Origin: Victivallis vadensis
GTDB lineage: Bacteria; Verrucomicrobiota; Lentisphaeria; Victivallales; Victivallaceae
Direction of reading: 5' to 3'
Length of the DNA: 64,000 nucleotides
Assembly (NCBI RefSeq): GCF_003096415.1
Contig: NZ_QEKH01000009.1
Span: forward strand, 1 to 64,000
Shown: positions 10,361 through 21,181 of the stretch, in pieces
How positions within the stretch are numbered: the first letter of the stretch is position 1
Layout of the letters: each line of letters begins with the position of its first letter
Translations under genes and position numbers: made by a program
Notes under the pieces: generated by a model
What the model was told of the DNA's origin: nothing
The model's database searches: none
What the model saw: the letters and a program-made list of their open reading frames with translations, nothing else

Positions 10361-10477
10361 AGCTTCCGGAGTACGAAGTCTGTGTGCCGGTCGTGGCGTT
10401 TTCGGTGACGTGACGCGTTTGGGGGAATATAAAGTTTGAGTCATTTTGTTGGAATTATATAGTCAGGAGAAGTGAAC

Positions 10478-11776
<1,299 letters not shown>

Positions 11777-11790
11777 CCCGTCCCTGAACC

Positions 11791-11827
11791 GGCGGCCCGT
11801 CCGAAAACAGGCGGGCCGTCTGTTTTT
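11791..11827 (+). terminator. Rho-independent terminator after thiC
   Basis: GGCGGCCCG pairs with CGGGCCGTC (one G-U) around a 12-nt loop and is followed by TGTTTTT. It lies 15 nt after the thiC stop. Confidence 0.85.
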
Positions 11828-11841
11828 ACCCGGAAAGCAGG

Positions 11842-12729
11842 CTAAAAGACTGGAAATACGGCAAAAACTCTGAAAGCATTACTTGTAGAAGTCAGCATCT
11901 TATTCGTACGTGTCGAAGTCGAAAGGTAATTGTTCTCGCTCAACGTCGGCTTCCGGCCATGCTCCGCGATGAACTCCGCCTCGGCCTTCTCGATCTGCCG
12001 CCGCCGCTTGGAAAACCGTTCCATCACGTCAGCCGGAACGCACGCCAGATCGTACCAGATGACGTTGCCTTTCCGGTCCCGCGTTTCGACCGTTTCGTAA
12101 CCCAGTTCACGGCACCTTGCCGCCATCTCGTTGTGATAGACTTTGCCCGCGTAACGGATCGCCCGGCACATCTCCAGCGTTTCGAGCGCCTTGTACCTGC
12201 CGTCGCCCGCCCGCGTCACATTGCAGACCACGTTGTGCGTATGCAGTTGAGGATCGAGCGCGCGGCTCGTATCGTGCATGAACTCCGCGTAAACCAGCTT
12301 CCCGGTCGTTTCATAATTGTTGGTCCGAACGTTCTCCCCGTCGCGCACCCGAACCGCCGCCAGCCGTTCCAGTTCCGCCATCGCAATCCGAACCGATTCC
12401 CGATGCGCCTCGACCAGCCGTTCATCGAACATCGACATCACCGAAACCGACTTCGGAGCCGCCACCTGAAAATCAAAGAACCGCGGACCGCCGGGCATAT
12501 TTTTCTGCGTCAGCTTGCCCGGCGTTTTCGGATTCACATTCCGCTGAAACAGACTGAACTCCTCGCTCGTCACAACCTTATCCCGCAAACCGAACGTATC
12601 CGCAAGTTCTCCCCTCCAATATCCCTGAACCTTCTCATGCTCCGAATAATAATCGTTTGAAGAAAGATGATTCGCATAGAAACTCTTCCCCGAACCATTC
12701 GTCGCACGAATCTTCGTCATATTGAACAT
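11842..12729 (-). pseudogene. Truncated MobF/TrwC-type conjugative relaxase
   Basis: This 295-residue frame is the N-terminal relaxase domain of the MobF/TrwC family, which nicks oriT in conjugation. FFDFQVAAPKSVS and the metal-binding histidines in LDPQLHTHNVV are intact. Full-length members carry a C-terminal helicase and exceed about 900 residues; here the reading ends shortly after the domain, after NNYLSTSTRTNKM, with unrelated residues before the stop. The start at 12729 is chosen because GAGGAG lies 9 nt upstream; an in-frame ATG at 12750 lacks a good site. It is probably a decayed fragment of an integrated conjugative element, though a stand-alone relaxase domain cannot be excluded. 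Confidence 0.75.
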
Positions 12730-12823
12730 AGCCCCATGCTCCTCATCCATTATCCCAAGTAAAAACCACCTGGATATAGTCTATGAGAAGCACAGCTAAA
12801 CTTCAAGCAAACAGCACTTTACG

Positions 12824-12851
12824 ATGAGAAAAACTACGTCGTTTTTCTCAT
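12824..12851. terminator. 11-bp perfect hairpin between relaxase remnant and ATPase gene
   Basis: ATGAGAAAAAC (12824-12834) and GTTTTTCTCAT (12841-12851) form a perfect stem with loop TACGTC. The stem is AT-rich and contains T/A runs but is not followed by a clear T-tract, so terminator function is uncertain. The rest of 12730-13006 contains nothing I can assign. Confidence 0.45.
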
Positions 12852-13006
12852 TAGAAAATCAGGAGTTGAAAATAAAACGCAATACCCCGATTCTTGATCG
12901 GTGATCGCGTTATCCGCGTTTCAGGAGTGCCGCTTGATTTCTTTAAGATATCGTGTATTTTATAAATAAAATGAAAATTGCACGACAAAAAAAGGGGGGG
13001 GGAATA

Positions 13007-14215
13007 ATGCAATACATTCACCGTAATCTGGAAGATTTTTTCAAAAAGAGTGGGATGCATTATCCGGCAATTCTGCTGACCGGGCCGCGGCAGGTCGGTA
13101 AAACGACTTTTCTGAGACATGTCAGTGAAGAGTCGCGAAATTATGTTTCGCTGGATATTCCCCGTGACCGCAATCTGGCGAAAGAAGATCCCGAGTTGTT
13201 TCTGGAACGGCATAAGCCGCCGGTTCTGATCGACGAGATTCAATATGCGCCGGAGCTGCTGCCTTTCATCAAGGTTTTGATCGACAAAGAACAAAAGCCG
13301 GGAATGTTCTGGCTGACCGGCTCCCAGCAGTTCCAAATGATGCGGAACGTTACGGAATCGCTGGCCGGACGGGTCGGTATTTTCGAGATGCTGGGACTTT
13401 CGAATCGGGAATTGGAACACCGGAATGTGGAACCGTTTCTGCCGATCAATGATTTTCCCGATGTGCCGGAAAAGCTGGATCTGCAGGGGTTGTACCGCCG
13501 TATCTGGCAGGGAAGTTTTCCCAAATTGGCCGACGATCCGGAAATGGATCATGACTTGTTTTACGGCTCCTATATCAATACCTATCTGGAGCGGGATGTA
13601 CGGATTCTCGGCCAGGTCGGAGACTTGCAGCGTTTTTTCCGTTTCCTGCGTGCGGCAGCCGCCCGGACCGGGCAGCTTCTCAATTATTCCGATCTCGCCA
13701 GAGATGCGGATGTCGCTGTTGGAACCGCAAAGAATTATCTGAGCATCCTGATCGCTTCCGGACTGGTGACGCTTCTGGAACCTTATTTTGCCAATCGGAC
13801 CAAGCGAATGACGCAGGCTCCCAAGCTCTATTTTCTGGATACCGGTTTATGTGCTTACCTGACCGACTGGTCATCCCCGGAAACGCTGGAGGCCGGAGCT
13901 ATGGCCGGGCATATCTTTGAAACATGGTGCTTTGCGGAAATCCTGAAAAGCTATCGGAATTCGGGAAAGCGTCCGGCATTCTATTTCTACCGGGATTTCG
14001 ATCAGGTGGAAATCGATCTGGTCATCGAACAGGACGGCGTTTTGTATCCGGTGGAAATGAAGAAAAGTTCCGATCCCGGGCGGGACGCCGCAAAGCATTT
14101 CTCCAAATTGGAGAAGTTTGGAAAGAAAATAGGAATGGGAGCGGTCGTCTGCATGGTCCGGGAAAGTTCGCCGCTGACCCGGGAGTGCAAACTGATTCCT
14201 GCGGCAGGCTTGTAA
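13007..14215 (+). CDS. AAA ATPase with DUF4143 domain
   Basis: This 402-residue P-loop ATPase has Walker A GPRQVGKT (residues 26-33), Walker B VLIDE (73-77), and a C-terminal DUF4143/restriction-like region with ending YPVEMKKSSDPG. Proteins of this type are common, variably distributed, single-gene accessory ATPases in anaerobes and archaea; their role is not established. The ATG at 13007 has a run of G residues 5 nt upstream and is preferred over the in-frame ATG at 12953. The gene is less GC-rich than its neighbours and lies beside a relaxase remnant, consistent with acquisition. Confidence 0.85.
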   Translation: MQYIHRNLEDFFKKSGMHYPAILLTGPRQVGKTTFLRHVSEESRNYVSLDIPRDRNLAKEDPELFLERHKPPVLIDEIQYAPELLPFIKVLIDKEQKPGMFWLTGSQQFQMMRNVTESLAGRVGIFEMLGLSNRELEHRNVEPFLPINDFPDVPEKLDLQGLYRRIWQGSFPKLADDPEMDHDLFYGSYINTYLERDVRILGQVGDLQRFFRFLRAAAARTGQLLNYSDLARDADVAVGTAKNYLSILIASGLVTLLEPYFANRTKRMTQAPKLYFLDTGLCAYLTDWSSPETLEAGAMAGHIFETWCFAEILKSYRNSGKRPAFYFYRDFDQVEIDLVIEQDGVLYPVEMKKSSDPGRDAAKHFSKLEKFGKKIGMGAVVCMVRESSPLTRECKLIPAAGL

Positions 14216-14328
14216 CTGCCCCGATTGCAGCATTGAGTGATGGAGATCCTTCTTTGCTGTTTGAAAACTGAAGGATCAGATAGTATATATAATAATAACA
14301 GCAATCCCAGCAAGGAAACCTGATATCT

Positions 14329-15318
14329 ATGCGGAAAGTCACGATCAGCGATGTTGCGTCAGAGGCGGGATGTTCCAAGGCGGCAGTATCTTATGTGATC
14401 AACCGGACAAGGCCGATCAGTGCGGAGGTGCGGAAAAAGGTACTGGATGCGGCGGAACGTCTCGGTTACCACCCTTCCGGCAAGCGGAATACGCCCCGGC
14501 GGCGTTCCATCGCACTGCTGATCCGCGGCGATTTCAGGGTGGGAAACGAACCGGCTTTCACATTTCATCACGAAATTCTCCGCAGGGGTTATGTCCCGCA
14601 GATTTTCATGTGCGGTTCGGATGCGGAATCCCTGAAGCCGGTGCTTTCCGCGATCGGGAATGACCGGAATATCGCCGGCGTCATCAACACCGTCCCGGAT
14701 ATCGGCAGTCTGAATCTGCTGAAATATTGCCGGGAGCTCCCTTCCTTCATCTATGCGCGCAACGGCTGCATGCTCTGTTCCGTTCATTGCAATTATACGC
14801 ATCGGATGAATCTGGCGCTCTCGCACCTGCACACTCTCGGGCACCGCAAAGTTGTATTTTTCATCGACTCCGCGACCATGGACAAACAGCAGATGATCGA
14901 CAATCTGGCGTTCCTGCAGAGATACTCCCGATCGGTTGGAATGGAGGCCCGAGTCGTGGCGCATCCTGAACGGCGGGACAATCCGGTGCTCTTTCCGAAG
15001 CTGGACCGGGAATGGGACGGCGGTGCCACCGCCATTCTGGCTTGGAACGATTTTTTCGCCTCGATGGTCTATCAGTGGGCTTATGAGCGGTATATCCGCA
15101 TCCCGGACAAACTGTCGGTGATTGCGTTCTGCGATGAATTCAGCGCCCGGGGATTTGCGCCGCCGCTGACATCGGTGCAGATTCCGCTTGACTTGCTGGT
15201 TCACCATACGGTGGAGGCGCTTCTGGCGCGAATTGAGGACCGCAAGACCGAGGAAGTCCTTCTGCATCCGTTTCTGTCGATGGGAGCATCAACCGGGCCG
15301 TTATTGAAAAAACATTGA
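14329..15318 (+). CDS. LacI-family transcriptional regulator
   Basis: This 329-residue regulator has an N-terminal LacI helix-turn-helix (about residues 4-50, with VTISDVASEAGCSKAAVSYV) and a C-terminal periplasmic-binding-protein-like sensor domain that ends with the TSVQIPLDLL segment of the family. It lies 89 nt upstream of the glycyl radical enzyme operon in the same direction and is the likely local regulator. The ligand is unknown. Confidence 0.92.
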   Translation: MRKVTISDVASEAGCSKAAVSYVINRTRPISAEVRKKVLDAAERLGYHPSGKRNTPRRRSIALLIRGDFRVGNEPAFTFHHEILRRGYVPQIFMCGSDAESLKPVLSAIGNDRNIAGVINTVPDIGSLNLLKYCRELPSFIYARNGCMLCSVHCNYTHRMNLALSHLHTLGHRKVVFFIDSATMDKQQMIDNLAFLQRYSRSVGMEARVVAHPERRDNPVLFPKLDREWDGGATAILAWNDFFASMVYQWAYERYIRIPDKLSVIAFCDEFSARGFAPPLTSVQIPLDLLVHHTVEALLARIEDRKTEEVLLHPFLSMGASTGPLLKKH

Positions 15319-15355
15319 ACAAAATCAGATTTCCCTTCCTCTCCTTGCCGTTTTC

Positions 15356-15384
15356 TTGAAACCGCTTCGCTTCTTTGATATGTT
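15356..15384 (+). promoter_or_regulatory. Candidate promoter of the glycyl radical enzyme operon
   Basis: TTGAAA (15356-15361) and TATGTT (15379-15384) are 17 nt apart and lie between the LacI gene and the activase gene, whose start is at 15408 after AAAGGAG. This suggests the operon has its own promoter rather than simple read-through from the regulator. Confidence 0.45.
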
Positions 15385-15407
15385 GGTTCTTCAAAGGAGC
15401 GGTTTTC

Positions 15408-16310
15408 ATGAACGGAATCATTACGGAAATTCAACATGCGTCGGTGCATGACGGCCCGGGCCTGCGGAGTGTGGTATTCCTCAAGGGATGTCAGATGCGT
15501 TGCTTCTGGTGTCATAATCCGGAGACCATTTCGACCAGTCCACAGCTCTTTTTCGACGAATCGAAATGTATGGGATGCGGGCGGTGCCTGGGGTTCTGCG
15601 AAGCGCACAAGCTCTCCAATGGCCGGCACCGCATTGAACGAGCGTTCTGTACTTCCTGTTTCCGGTGCGTCGAAACGTGCTTTACCGGTGCACTGAGCGT
15701 CTGCGGGCGAGTGGTTTCCGTGGATGAGGTCATGCGTGATCTTGCCGAAGATATTCCGTTTTACGGGGAATCCGGCGGAGGCGTCACCGTTTCCGGCGGC
15801 GAACCGGGCTGCCAGTCGGATTTTACAGCGGAAATTCTGCACCGCTGTCATAAAATGAAGATTCATGCCGCGCTTGAAACCAATCTCGCCTATTCGCGCG
15901 CCATTCTGGAAAAGCTCGTCGCCGGTTGCGATCTGGTGATGGCCGACTTGAAGCATATCGATTCGCAGAAACACCGCGCGGGAACCGGCCACGGCAATGA
16001 GCAGGTTCTGGAAAACCTCCGCTCTCTGACAGTTCCCCTGATCCTGAGGACCCCGATTGTACCCGGCTTCAACGACGACGCCGGAACAATCCGCCGGATC
16101 GCGGAGTTTGCGGTAAAACTGGATACGCTCCAATATTATGAGTTGCTGACCTACCATCCGCTCGGCTGTGGAAAAGCGGAGCGTCTCGGGATGGAAGAAC
16201 GGGCCAAGCCGCAGGCTTCCCCGACAATAAACACAACAGATTATCTGATCAAAGCCGCCTCCGAAACCGGAGTGCCGCTTTTTCTTAATGGGAGACGCAT
16301 TGTAAAATGA
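15408..16310 (+). CDS. Glycyl radical enzyme activase (radical SAM)
   Basis: This 300-residue radical SAM enzyme installs the glycyl radical on its partner. Cys28/Cys32/Cys35 in GCQMRCFWC form the SAM-cluster site. Two ferredoxin-type clusters follow (Cys54/57/60/64 and Cys81/84/87/91), the layout of activases of dehydratase-like glycyl radical enzymes rather than of PFL activase, which lacks the insert. The ATG at 15408 is preceded by AAAGGAG; an in-frame ATG at 15375 has no site. Its stop overlaps the start of the enzyme gene (ATGA), so the pair is translationally coupled. Confidence 0.95.
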   Translation: MNGIITEIQHASVHDGPGLRSVVFLKGCQMRCFWCHNPETISTSPQLFFDESKCMGCGRCLGFCEAHKLSNGRHRIERAFCTSCFRCVETCFTGALSVCGRVVSVDEVMRDLAEDIPFYGESGGGVTVSGGEPGCQSDFTAEILHRCHKMKIHAALETNLAYSRAILEKLVAGCDLVMADLKHIDSQKHRAGTGHGNEQVLENLRSLTVPLILRTPIVPGFNDDAGTIRRIAEFAVKLDTLQYYELLTYHPLGCGKAERLGMEERAKPQASPTINTTDYLIKAASETGVPLFLNGRRIVK

Positions 16311-18457
16311 GTGGATTCAAACTTGAAAAATATGCCGGGCGGATCGCCCGCCTTGTCGCAAAGAAAAAAGAACAGACGCTGGCGAAGTACCGCCGGTTCG
16401 GGAAAGCGGATGAGGACGATTACGGCTATGTCCTGCCGCCGGAAGAATTCATGCGAACGTTCCGTTTTCCGGTCCTCGATGAAAACGGCTCGTTCCACGG
16501 AGTGTCCGCATGGGCGAAAAACTACCGGGCGCTGCTGGAAGCGCATCCGGTCTATGTCGATCCCGACGACGCACTGGCCGGGCGCTGGATGTTCATGATG
16601 TCACGCATGCGCGCCGGGTATCAGCTTTCCCTTGCGCCGTTTCCGGTGGACTATTCGTTTTTGCATCACGACCAGGAGCTTTACGACCTGACCCACGGCA
16701 TCGGCAAGGATGCCCACTTCGCGCCGGATTACCGGATCGGGCTGTCCCTCGGCTGGGGCGGACTGACGCGCAAGGTGGAACGGTCGCTCGAAGCGCATAA
16801 ATTCGACTCCGAAGCGGTCGAACTGCTGAACGCTGAACTGGAGGCGCTTGCCGGAATCCGCAACTGGATTCACCGTACCGCCATGGCGGCAGAGGGAGAA
16901 CTGCGGCGCATCAACCTCAGGCTGGAGAACGATCCGCCGGAAACCCTGCGCGAGGCCTGCCAGTGGATCGCATGGTTCAATATGGCTTCCCGCACCTACA
17001 ACCGCGACGGTGCGGGAGGGCAGCTTGACGAGATACTCCGCCCCTATTACGAGCGCGACATTGCCGCCGGGCGCATCGACGACGAAGATGCCGTCTACTA
17101 TATCGCATGTCTGCTGCTGAACGATCCGCACTACTATCAGATCGGCGGCCCGGATCCGAACGGAAAAGATCAGACGAGCCGGATTTCCTTCCTGATCCTT
17201 GAAGCGGCCCACGCTTTGAAAACCCCCTGCAACCTGACGATCCGGGTCCATGACAGGATGGACGAGAAGCTGTTTCGCCGCGGAGTGGAAATTCTGCTGG
17301 AGGACAATCTCGGCTATCCGCGTTTTTCGGGGGATAATGCGCTGATCGAGGGCTTTATGCGCAACGGATACTCCATCGAGCTTGCCCGTGAACGCATCGC
17401 CCTCGGCTGCAACTGGATGAGCATCCCCGGCCGGGAATACACGCTCAATGACACGGTCAAGATCAATATGATGAAGGTGTTTGAAGTCGCGTTCAATGAA
17501 ATCGCCGATTCCGGAAAGTTTTCACTCGGAGCACTTCACAAATGTTACCAAAAACATCTTGCGCGCGCCGCATTCTGCATTGCCGAAGGACTTGATTTTC
17601 ACCTTGCGCATCAGTACAGGAATGAACCGGAACTGCTGCTGAATCTGCTCTGTTACGGTCCGATCGAAAAAGGACGTGATGCGTCTCATGGAGGAGTCGA
17701 TTTCTACAATATGTGCTGCGATGGAGCGGGACTTGCCGTCGTCGCGGATTCCTTTGCGGCGCTCCAGACCCAGGTCGTCGAACGAAAACGCATTGCCTGG
17801 AAAGAGTGTGTCGAGGCTGTCCGCAGTGATTTCAGGAATGAAAACGGCGAGCAGATCCGGCGTCTGCTGGCCTCTTCGCCGCGCTTCGGCCATGGCGGGA
17901 CTTGCGCCGATGAATGGGCGGTCACACTGACGCACGACTTTGCCGAAACGTTTCCGAACGGCCGCCGCACTCCGGAGGGGCGTCTGATTATTCCGGGGCT
18001 GTTCTCCTGGGCGGATACGCTCCGTTTCGGCAAGACGGTCGGAGCGACTCCGAACGGAAGGCGTGCGGGGGAGCCGTCCTCCCACGGCGCGAACCCGTGT
18101 CCGGGGTTCCGGAAAGACGGCGCGGCTACGGCGGTTGCCAAGGCGGTCGCCTCGGTTCAGTGCGGATACGGGAACACTTCGCCGCTTCAACTGGAACTCG
18201 ATGCGTCGTTTGTGAACTGCGCGGACCCCGTCGGGAGGCTGACGGCACTGTTCCGGACGCATTTCAAGCTCGGAGGAACGCTGATCAATGTGAACATCGT
18301 CGATGCGAAAACGCTTCGGGCGGCACAGAAGGAACCGGAAAAGTTTCCGGATCTGATCGTGCGCGTGACCGGTTTCACCTCCTATTTCATCATGCTTTCT
18401 CCCGAATTCCGGGATTTCGTCGTCAAACGCATCATAGAGGAAGAACAATATGCCTGA
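16307..18457 (+). CDS. Glycyl radical enzyme of unknown substrate (PFL/diol dehydratase superfamily)
   Basis: This 716-residue protein is a complete glycyl radical enzyme. The glycyl loop RVTGF carries Gly689, and Cys368 in ALGCNW is the expected thiyl residue. GGPDPNGKDQTS (280-291) and the NGRRAGEPSSHG segment match the dehydratase branch. That branch usually has GCxE with a catalytic Glu two residues after Cys; here Trp370 takes that place, so ordinary diol dehydratase chemistry is doubtful. It is oxygen-sensitive and cytoplasmic. Neighbours are two Gfo/Idh/MocA oxidoreductases and a beta-helix protein, which points to a sugar-derived substrate; this is inference. Confidence 0.92.
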   Translation: MSGFKLEKYAGRIARLVAKKKEQTLAKYRRFGKADEDDYGYVLPPEEFMRTFRFPVLDENGSFHGVSAWAKNYRALLEAHPVYVDPDDALAGRWMFMMSRMRAGYQLSLAPFPVDYSFLHHDQELYDLTHGIGKDAHFAPDYRIGLSLGWGGLTRKVERSLEAHKFDSEAVELLNAELEALAGIRNWIHRTAMAAEGELRRINLRLENDPPETLREACQWIAWFNMASRTYNRDGAGGQLDEILRPYYERDIAAGRIDDEDAVYYIACLLLNDPHYYQIGGPDPNGKDQTSRISFLILEAAHALKTPCNLTIRVHDRMDEKLFRRGVEILLEDNLGYPRFSGDNALIEGFMRNGYSIELARERIALGCNWMSIPGREYTLNDTVKINMMKVFEVAFNEIADSGKFSLGALHKCYQKHLARAAFCIAEGLDFHLAHQYRNEPELLLNLLCYGPIEKGRDASHGGVDFYNMCCDGAGLAVVADSFAALQTQVVERKRIAWKECVEAVRSDFRNENGEQIRRLLASSPRFGHGGTCADEWAVTLTHDFAETFPNGRRTPEGRLIIPGLFSWADTLRFGKTVGATPNGRRAGEPSSHGANPCPGFRKDGAATAVAKAVASVQCGYGNTSPLQLELDASFVNCADPVGRLTALFRTHFKLGGTLINVNIVDAKTLRAAQKEPEKFPDLIVRVTGFTSYFIMLSPEFRDFVVKRIIEEEQYA

Positions 18458-19523
18458 ACACAAGAAGCTGCGGGTAGCCGTCATCGGCTGCGGAATGATC
18501 CATGTGGAACATATGCAGGGCTATGCGGAACTGAAGGACAAGGTGGAAATCGTCGCCGCAGTCGACCGGAAGCGCGAATGCCTGGAGGCGGTGCGCGATA
18601 AGTGGGGCCTCCCGGAAAACGCGCTTTTTGCGGACTGGGATACCATGCTTGCGGAGGTGCGCCCGGATGCCGTAGATCTCTGTTTGCCGAATTATGAGCA
18701 TTTCCCCGCCGCGATGGATGCGATCGCCGCCGGCTGCCATGTTTACTGTGAAAAACCGCTCGGCATGAATGCCGCCGAATGCGAAAAGATGATCGCGGCG
18801 GCAAAGGCGAAGAACCTGAAGCTCGCAGTCGGCTTCCAGCAGGAATACTGTCCGTCGACCGAAGTTCTGGTGAACGCCCGGAATGCGGGATTCTTCGGCG
18901 AACTGCGCTCTGTTCACGGTTCGCTGCTCCGCCGCCGCGGCACACCGAACTGGGGAACCTACTACAGCCGCGAACTCGGGGGCGGCCCCGTTCTCGACAT
19001 TCTGGTCCATCTGCTCGATGTCATTACGCATGTCTGCGGCCGCCCGGAGCCGGCACGTCTTTCGGCATCGTACTTTTACGGCGAAGGGAAAAATCCCTGC
19101 GATGTCTTCTGCTCCGCTCCGGACTGGAACAGCCGCGACTACAACGTCGAGGACCTGGCCGTCGCCCAGATAACGTTCAGAAACGGCCTCGTCGTGCAGC
19201 TTGAAACGTCGTATATCAACCATATCAGGGAAGACTGTGTTTATGACTTCAAGCTCAGCGGAGCCAAGGGCGGCGCGTGGTGGCGCAACGGAAAAGCTCC
19301 GGAGCTGTATGCCGACCGGTTCGGAGCGATGATGAACATCACGCCCGCTTACCTGCCGTCGCTCGGACGGCCCGACATGTTCCGCCGGAAACTCGACAAC
19401 TGGGTCACCGCATGCCTGACCGGTTCCGCGTTGATGCTTCCGGGCGAGATCGGACTTTACATTCAACGGATGCTCGACGCGATCGCGCTTTCCGCGAAAA
19501 GCGGAAAAGAAGTCGAATTATGA
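18450..19523 (+). CDS. Gfo/Idh/MocA-family oxidoreductase
   Basis: This 357-residue NAD(P)-dependent dehydrogenase has a Rossmann fold beginning VAVIGCGMIHVEHM (residues 10-23) and the EKPLGMN motif with the conserved catalytic lysine. The family oxidises or epimerises sugars, inositols and sugar acids. It overlaps the glycyl radical enzyme gene by 8 nt, so the products very probably act in one pathway. The substrate cannot be read from the sequence. Confidence 0.92.
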   Translation: MPEHKKLRVAVIGCGMIHVEHMQGYAELKDKVEIVAAVDRKRECLEAVRDKWGLPENALFADWDTMLAEVRPDAVDLCLPNYEHFPAAMDAIAAGCHVYCEKPLGMNAAECEKMIAAAKAKNLKLAVGFQQEYCPSTEVLVNARNAGFFGELRSVHGSLLRRRGTPNWGTYYSRELGGGPVLDILVHLLDVITHVCGRPEPARLSASYFYGEGKNPCDVFCSAPDWNSRDYNVEDLAVAQITFRNGLVVQLETSYINHIREDCVYDFKLSGAKGGAWWRNGKAPELYADRFGAMMNITPAYLPSLGRPDMFRRKLDNWVTACLTGSALMLPGEIGLYIQRMLDAIALSAKSGKEVEL

Positions 19524-19549
19524 CAGACCGGACAAATCAGGGGCATACC

Positions 19550-20788
19550 ATGAAATCATTGCTGCTTGCCGGGGATGGAATTCATGACGACACAGAGGCG
19601 ATTCAGTCGTTGCTCGACAGTGGAGTGAATCTCATTCACCTGCCGCCGCCGGCAAAGCATTACGTGATCAGCAAAACGCTGATCATGCACTCCGGACAGG
19701 AATTGAAGCTGGATCGCTTCACGCGGATCCGCCTGGCAGCAGGCAGCAACTGTCTCATGTTGACCAACGACGATCATGCAGAGGGAAACCGGAACATTTC
19801 CGTTTCCGGTGGAATCTGGGATTACAATAACCAGGAACAGGCGCCAAATTACCAGCTGGCAGGGAGGGCGCATCCATCCACGCCGGATAAGAAAGTCCCC
19901 GGACAGCTTTGTGACTCCAACCGCGCTTATTCCCGCGATCTTTACCGCGGAGTTGCATTTCTCTTCGTCAACGTGGAACATTTCTCCATGACGGGCGTCA
20001 CTTTCCGCGATCCGGTCACCTACGCCTCGCAATTCGCCCTTTTGCGCTATTTTACGATTGAGGATGTCACATTCGATTTCCGGCATTGGAATCCCGCGCC
20101 GAACAACATGGACGGAATTCATCTCGACGGAGGATGCCGTTTCGGAAAAATATCGAATCTCAAGGGAACCTGTTATGACGATCTGGTCGCGCTGAATGCA
20201 AACGACGGCCTCATCGACTCCCCCTTTCAAGGGCCGATTTCCGACATTGAGATCGACGGGATTTTTGCGGAAAATTGCCACAGCGCAGTCCGGATGCTCT
20301 CTTTCGAAGCCCCGATCAGGCGGATTCACATTCGCAATATTTACGGGACGTTCTACCGCTACACCGTCGGAATCACGCACTGGACAGGCGCGACGCGGGG
20401 GATTTTCGACGATATCTTGCTGGAAAATCTCTTTATCGGCAAGGCGCTGCCGCGCGAAGAAGATTTCAATACTCCGGCACTGCCGGAATATCCGCCGATT
20501 TTCATCGAACGCGGTGGCGACGTAAGCAGCCTCTCCATACGGAATTTGCAGCGGGATGAGCATACCGTCGCCGTCCCCACCATCGTGATTGAAGATCATG
20601 TGACCGTCGAATACCTGATGATCCATGATTCCGGATGCAGAAACCATCTGCCGGAACCCTTCAACTTTCTGGTCAACGACGGCACGGTGAAACGGCTTGT
20701 GCTAGACGGGATCCGGCTTGCCGGAGCATCCGGAGAAACGGTCTCCGGCAGCGGTACGATTCACTCTCTGCGGAGCGATGAAAAATGA
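19550..20788 (+). CDS. Right-handed beta-helix protein (pectate lyase/GH28-like)
   Basis: This 412-residue protein opens with the GDGIHDDTEAIQSLL motif typical of pectate-lyase-superfamily and polygalacturonase-like beta-helix proteins. Repeated short strand-turn units follow (for example ISVSGGIWDYNN and DIEIDGIFAENCHSAVRM). No signal peptide is evident, so it likely acts inside the cell on imported oligosaccharide. The start at 19550 follows CAGGGG; an alternative ATG at 19520 overlaps the preceding stop (ATGA). Hydrolase versus lyase activity is undetermined. Confidence 0.75.
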   Translation: MKSLLLAGDGIHDDTEAIQSLLDSGVNLIHLPPPAKHYVISKTLIMHSGQELKLDRFTRIRLAAGSNCLMLTNDDHAEGNRNISVSGGIWDYNNQEQAPNYQLAGRAHPSTPDKKVPGQLCDSNRAYSRDLYRGVAFLFVNVEHFSMTGVTFRDPVTYASQFALLRYFTIEDVTFDFRHWNPAPNNMDGIHLDGGCRFGKISNLKGTCYDDLVALNANDGLIDSPFQGPISDIEIDGIFAENCHSAVRMLSFEAPIRRIHIRNIYGTFYRYTVGITHWTGATRGIFDDILLENLFIGKALPREEDFNTPALPEYPPIFIERGGDVSSLSIRNLQRDEHTVAVPTIVIEDHVTVEYLMIHDSGCRNHLPEPFNFLVNDGTVKRLVLDGIRLAGASGETVSGSGTIHSLRSDEK

Positions 20789-21108
20789 CCGCTCTCTGCA
20801 TCACCCTCTATTTCCTTCTCCAGATCGGGGCATATTTGCTGTTCAAATGGGGAAGTTCCGCGCCGGGTCTCTACTGGAAAGGTTTCATTTTCGGAAATAT
20901 TCTGGGAATTTCAAGCACTCTTATCATGATACAGATTTACAAATGCATGAATGCGAATCTGGCGACGGCAGTCATGATGGGGGGCGGCTTTCTACTGGTC
21001 CAGATCGTCATGACGGTCGTCTGTCGGCTGACGCCGGGAATTTTTCAGATTTCCGGATCTTTGCTGATTTTCGCAGGAATAATTATGATGTCGATCGCAA
21101 ACAAATAA
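20785..21108 (+). CDS. Small four-helix membrane protein, SMR/EamA-like
   Basis: This 107-residue, strongly hydrophobic protein has four predicted membrane helices (about 5-20, 31-49, 60-80, 86-104). Its size and topology resemble small multidrug resistance and EamA half-transporters. It overlaps the beta-helix gene by ATGA and so probably serves the same operon, perhaps exporting or importing a pathway metabolite. The transported compound is unknown, and the conserved membrane Glu of EmrE is not seen in helix 1. Confidence 0.65.
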   Translation: MTALCITLYFLLQIGAYLLFKWGSSAPGLYWKGFIFGNILGISSTLIMIQIYKCMNANLATAVMMGGGFLLVQIVMTVVCRLTPGIFQISGSLLIFAGIIMMSIANK

Positions 21109-21181
21109 ACGCTCCGCCCCCGGCGGAATCATCGCAAACTCGTTATAAAACAATCATCAGAAAAAATCAGGAGTCACCAAC

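Noticed and set aside
10080-10477. A TPP riboswitch in the thiC leader
   Set aside because: No CUGAGA or the other conserved thi-box segments could be found. The leader holds long hairpins instead.
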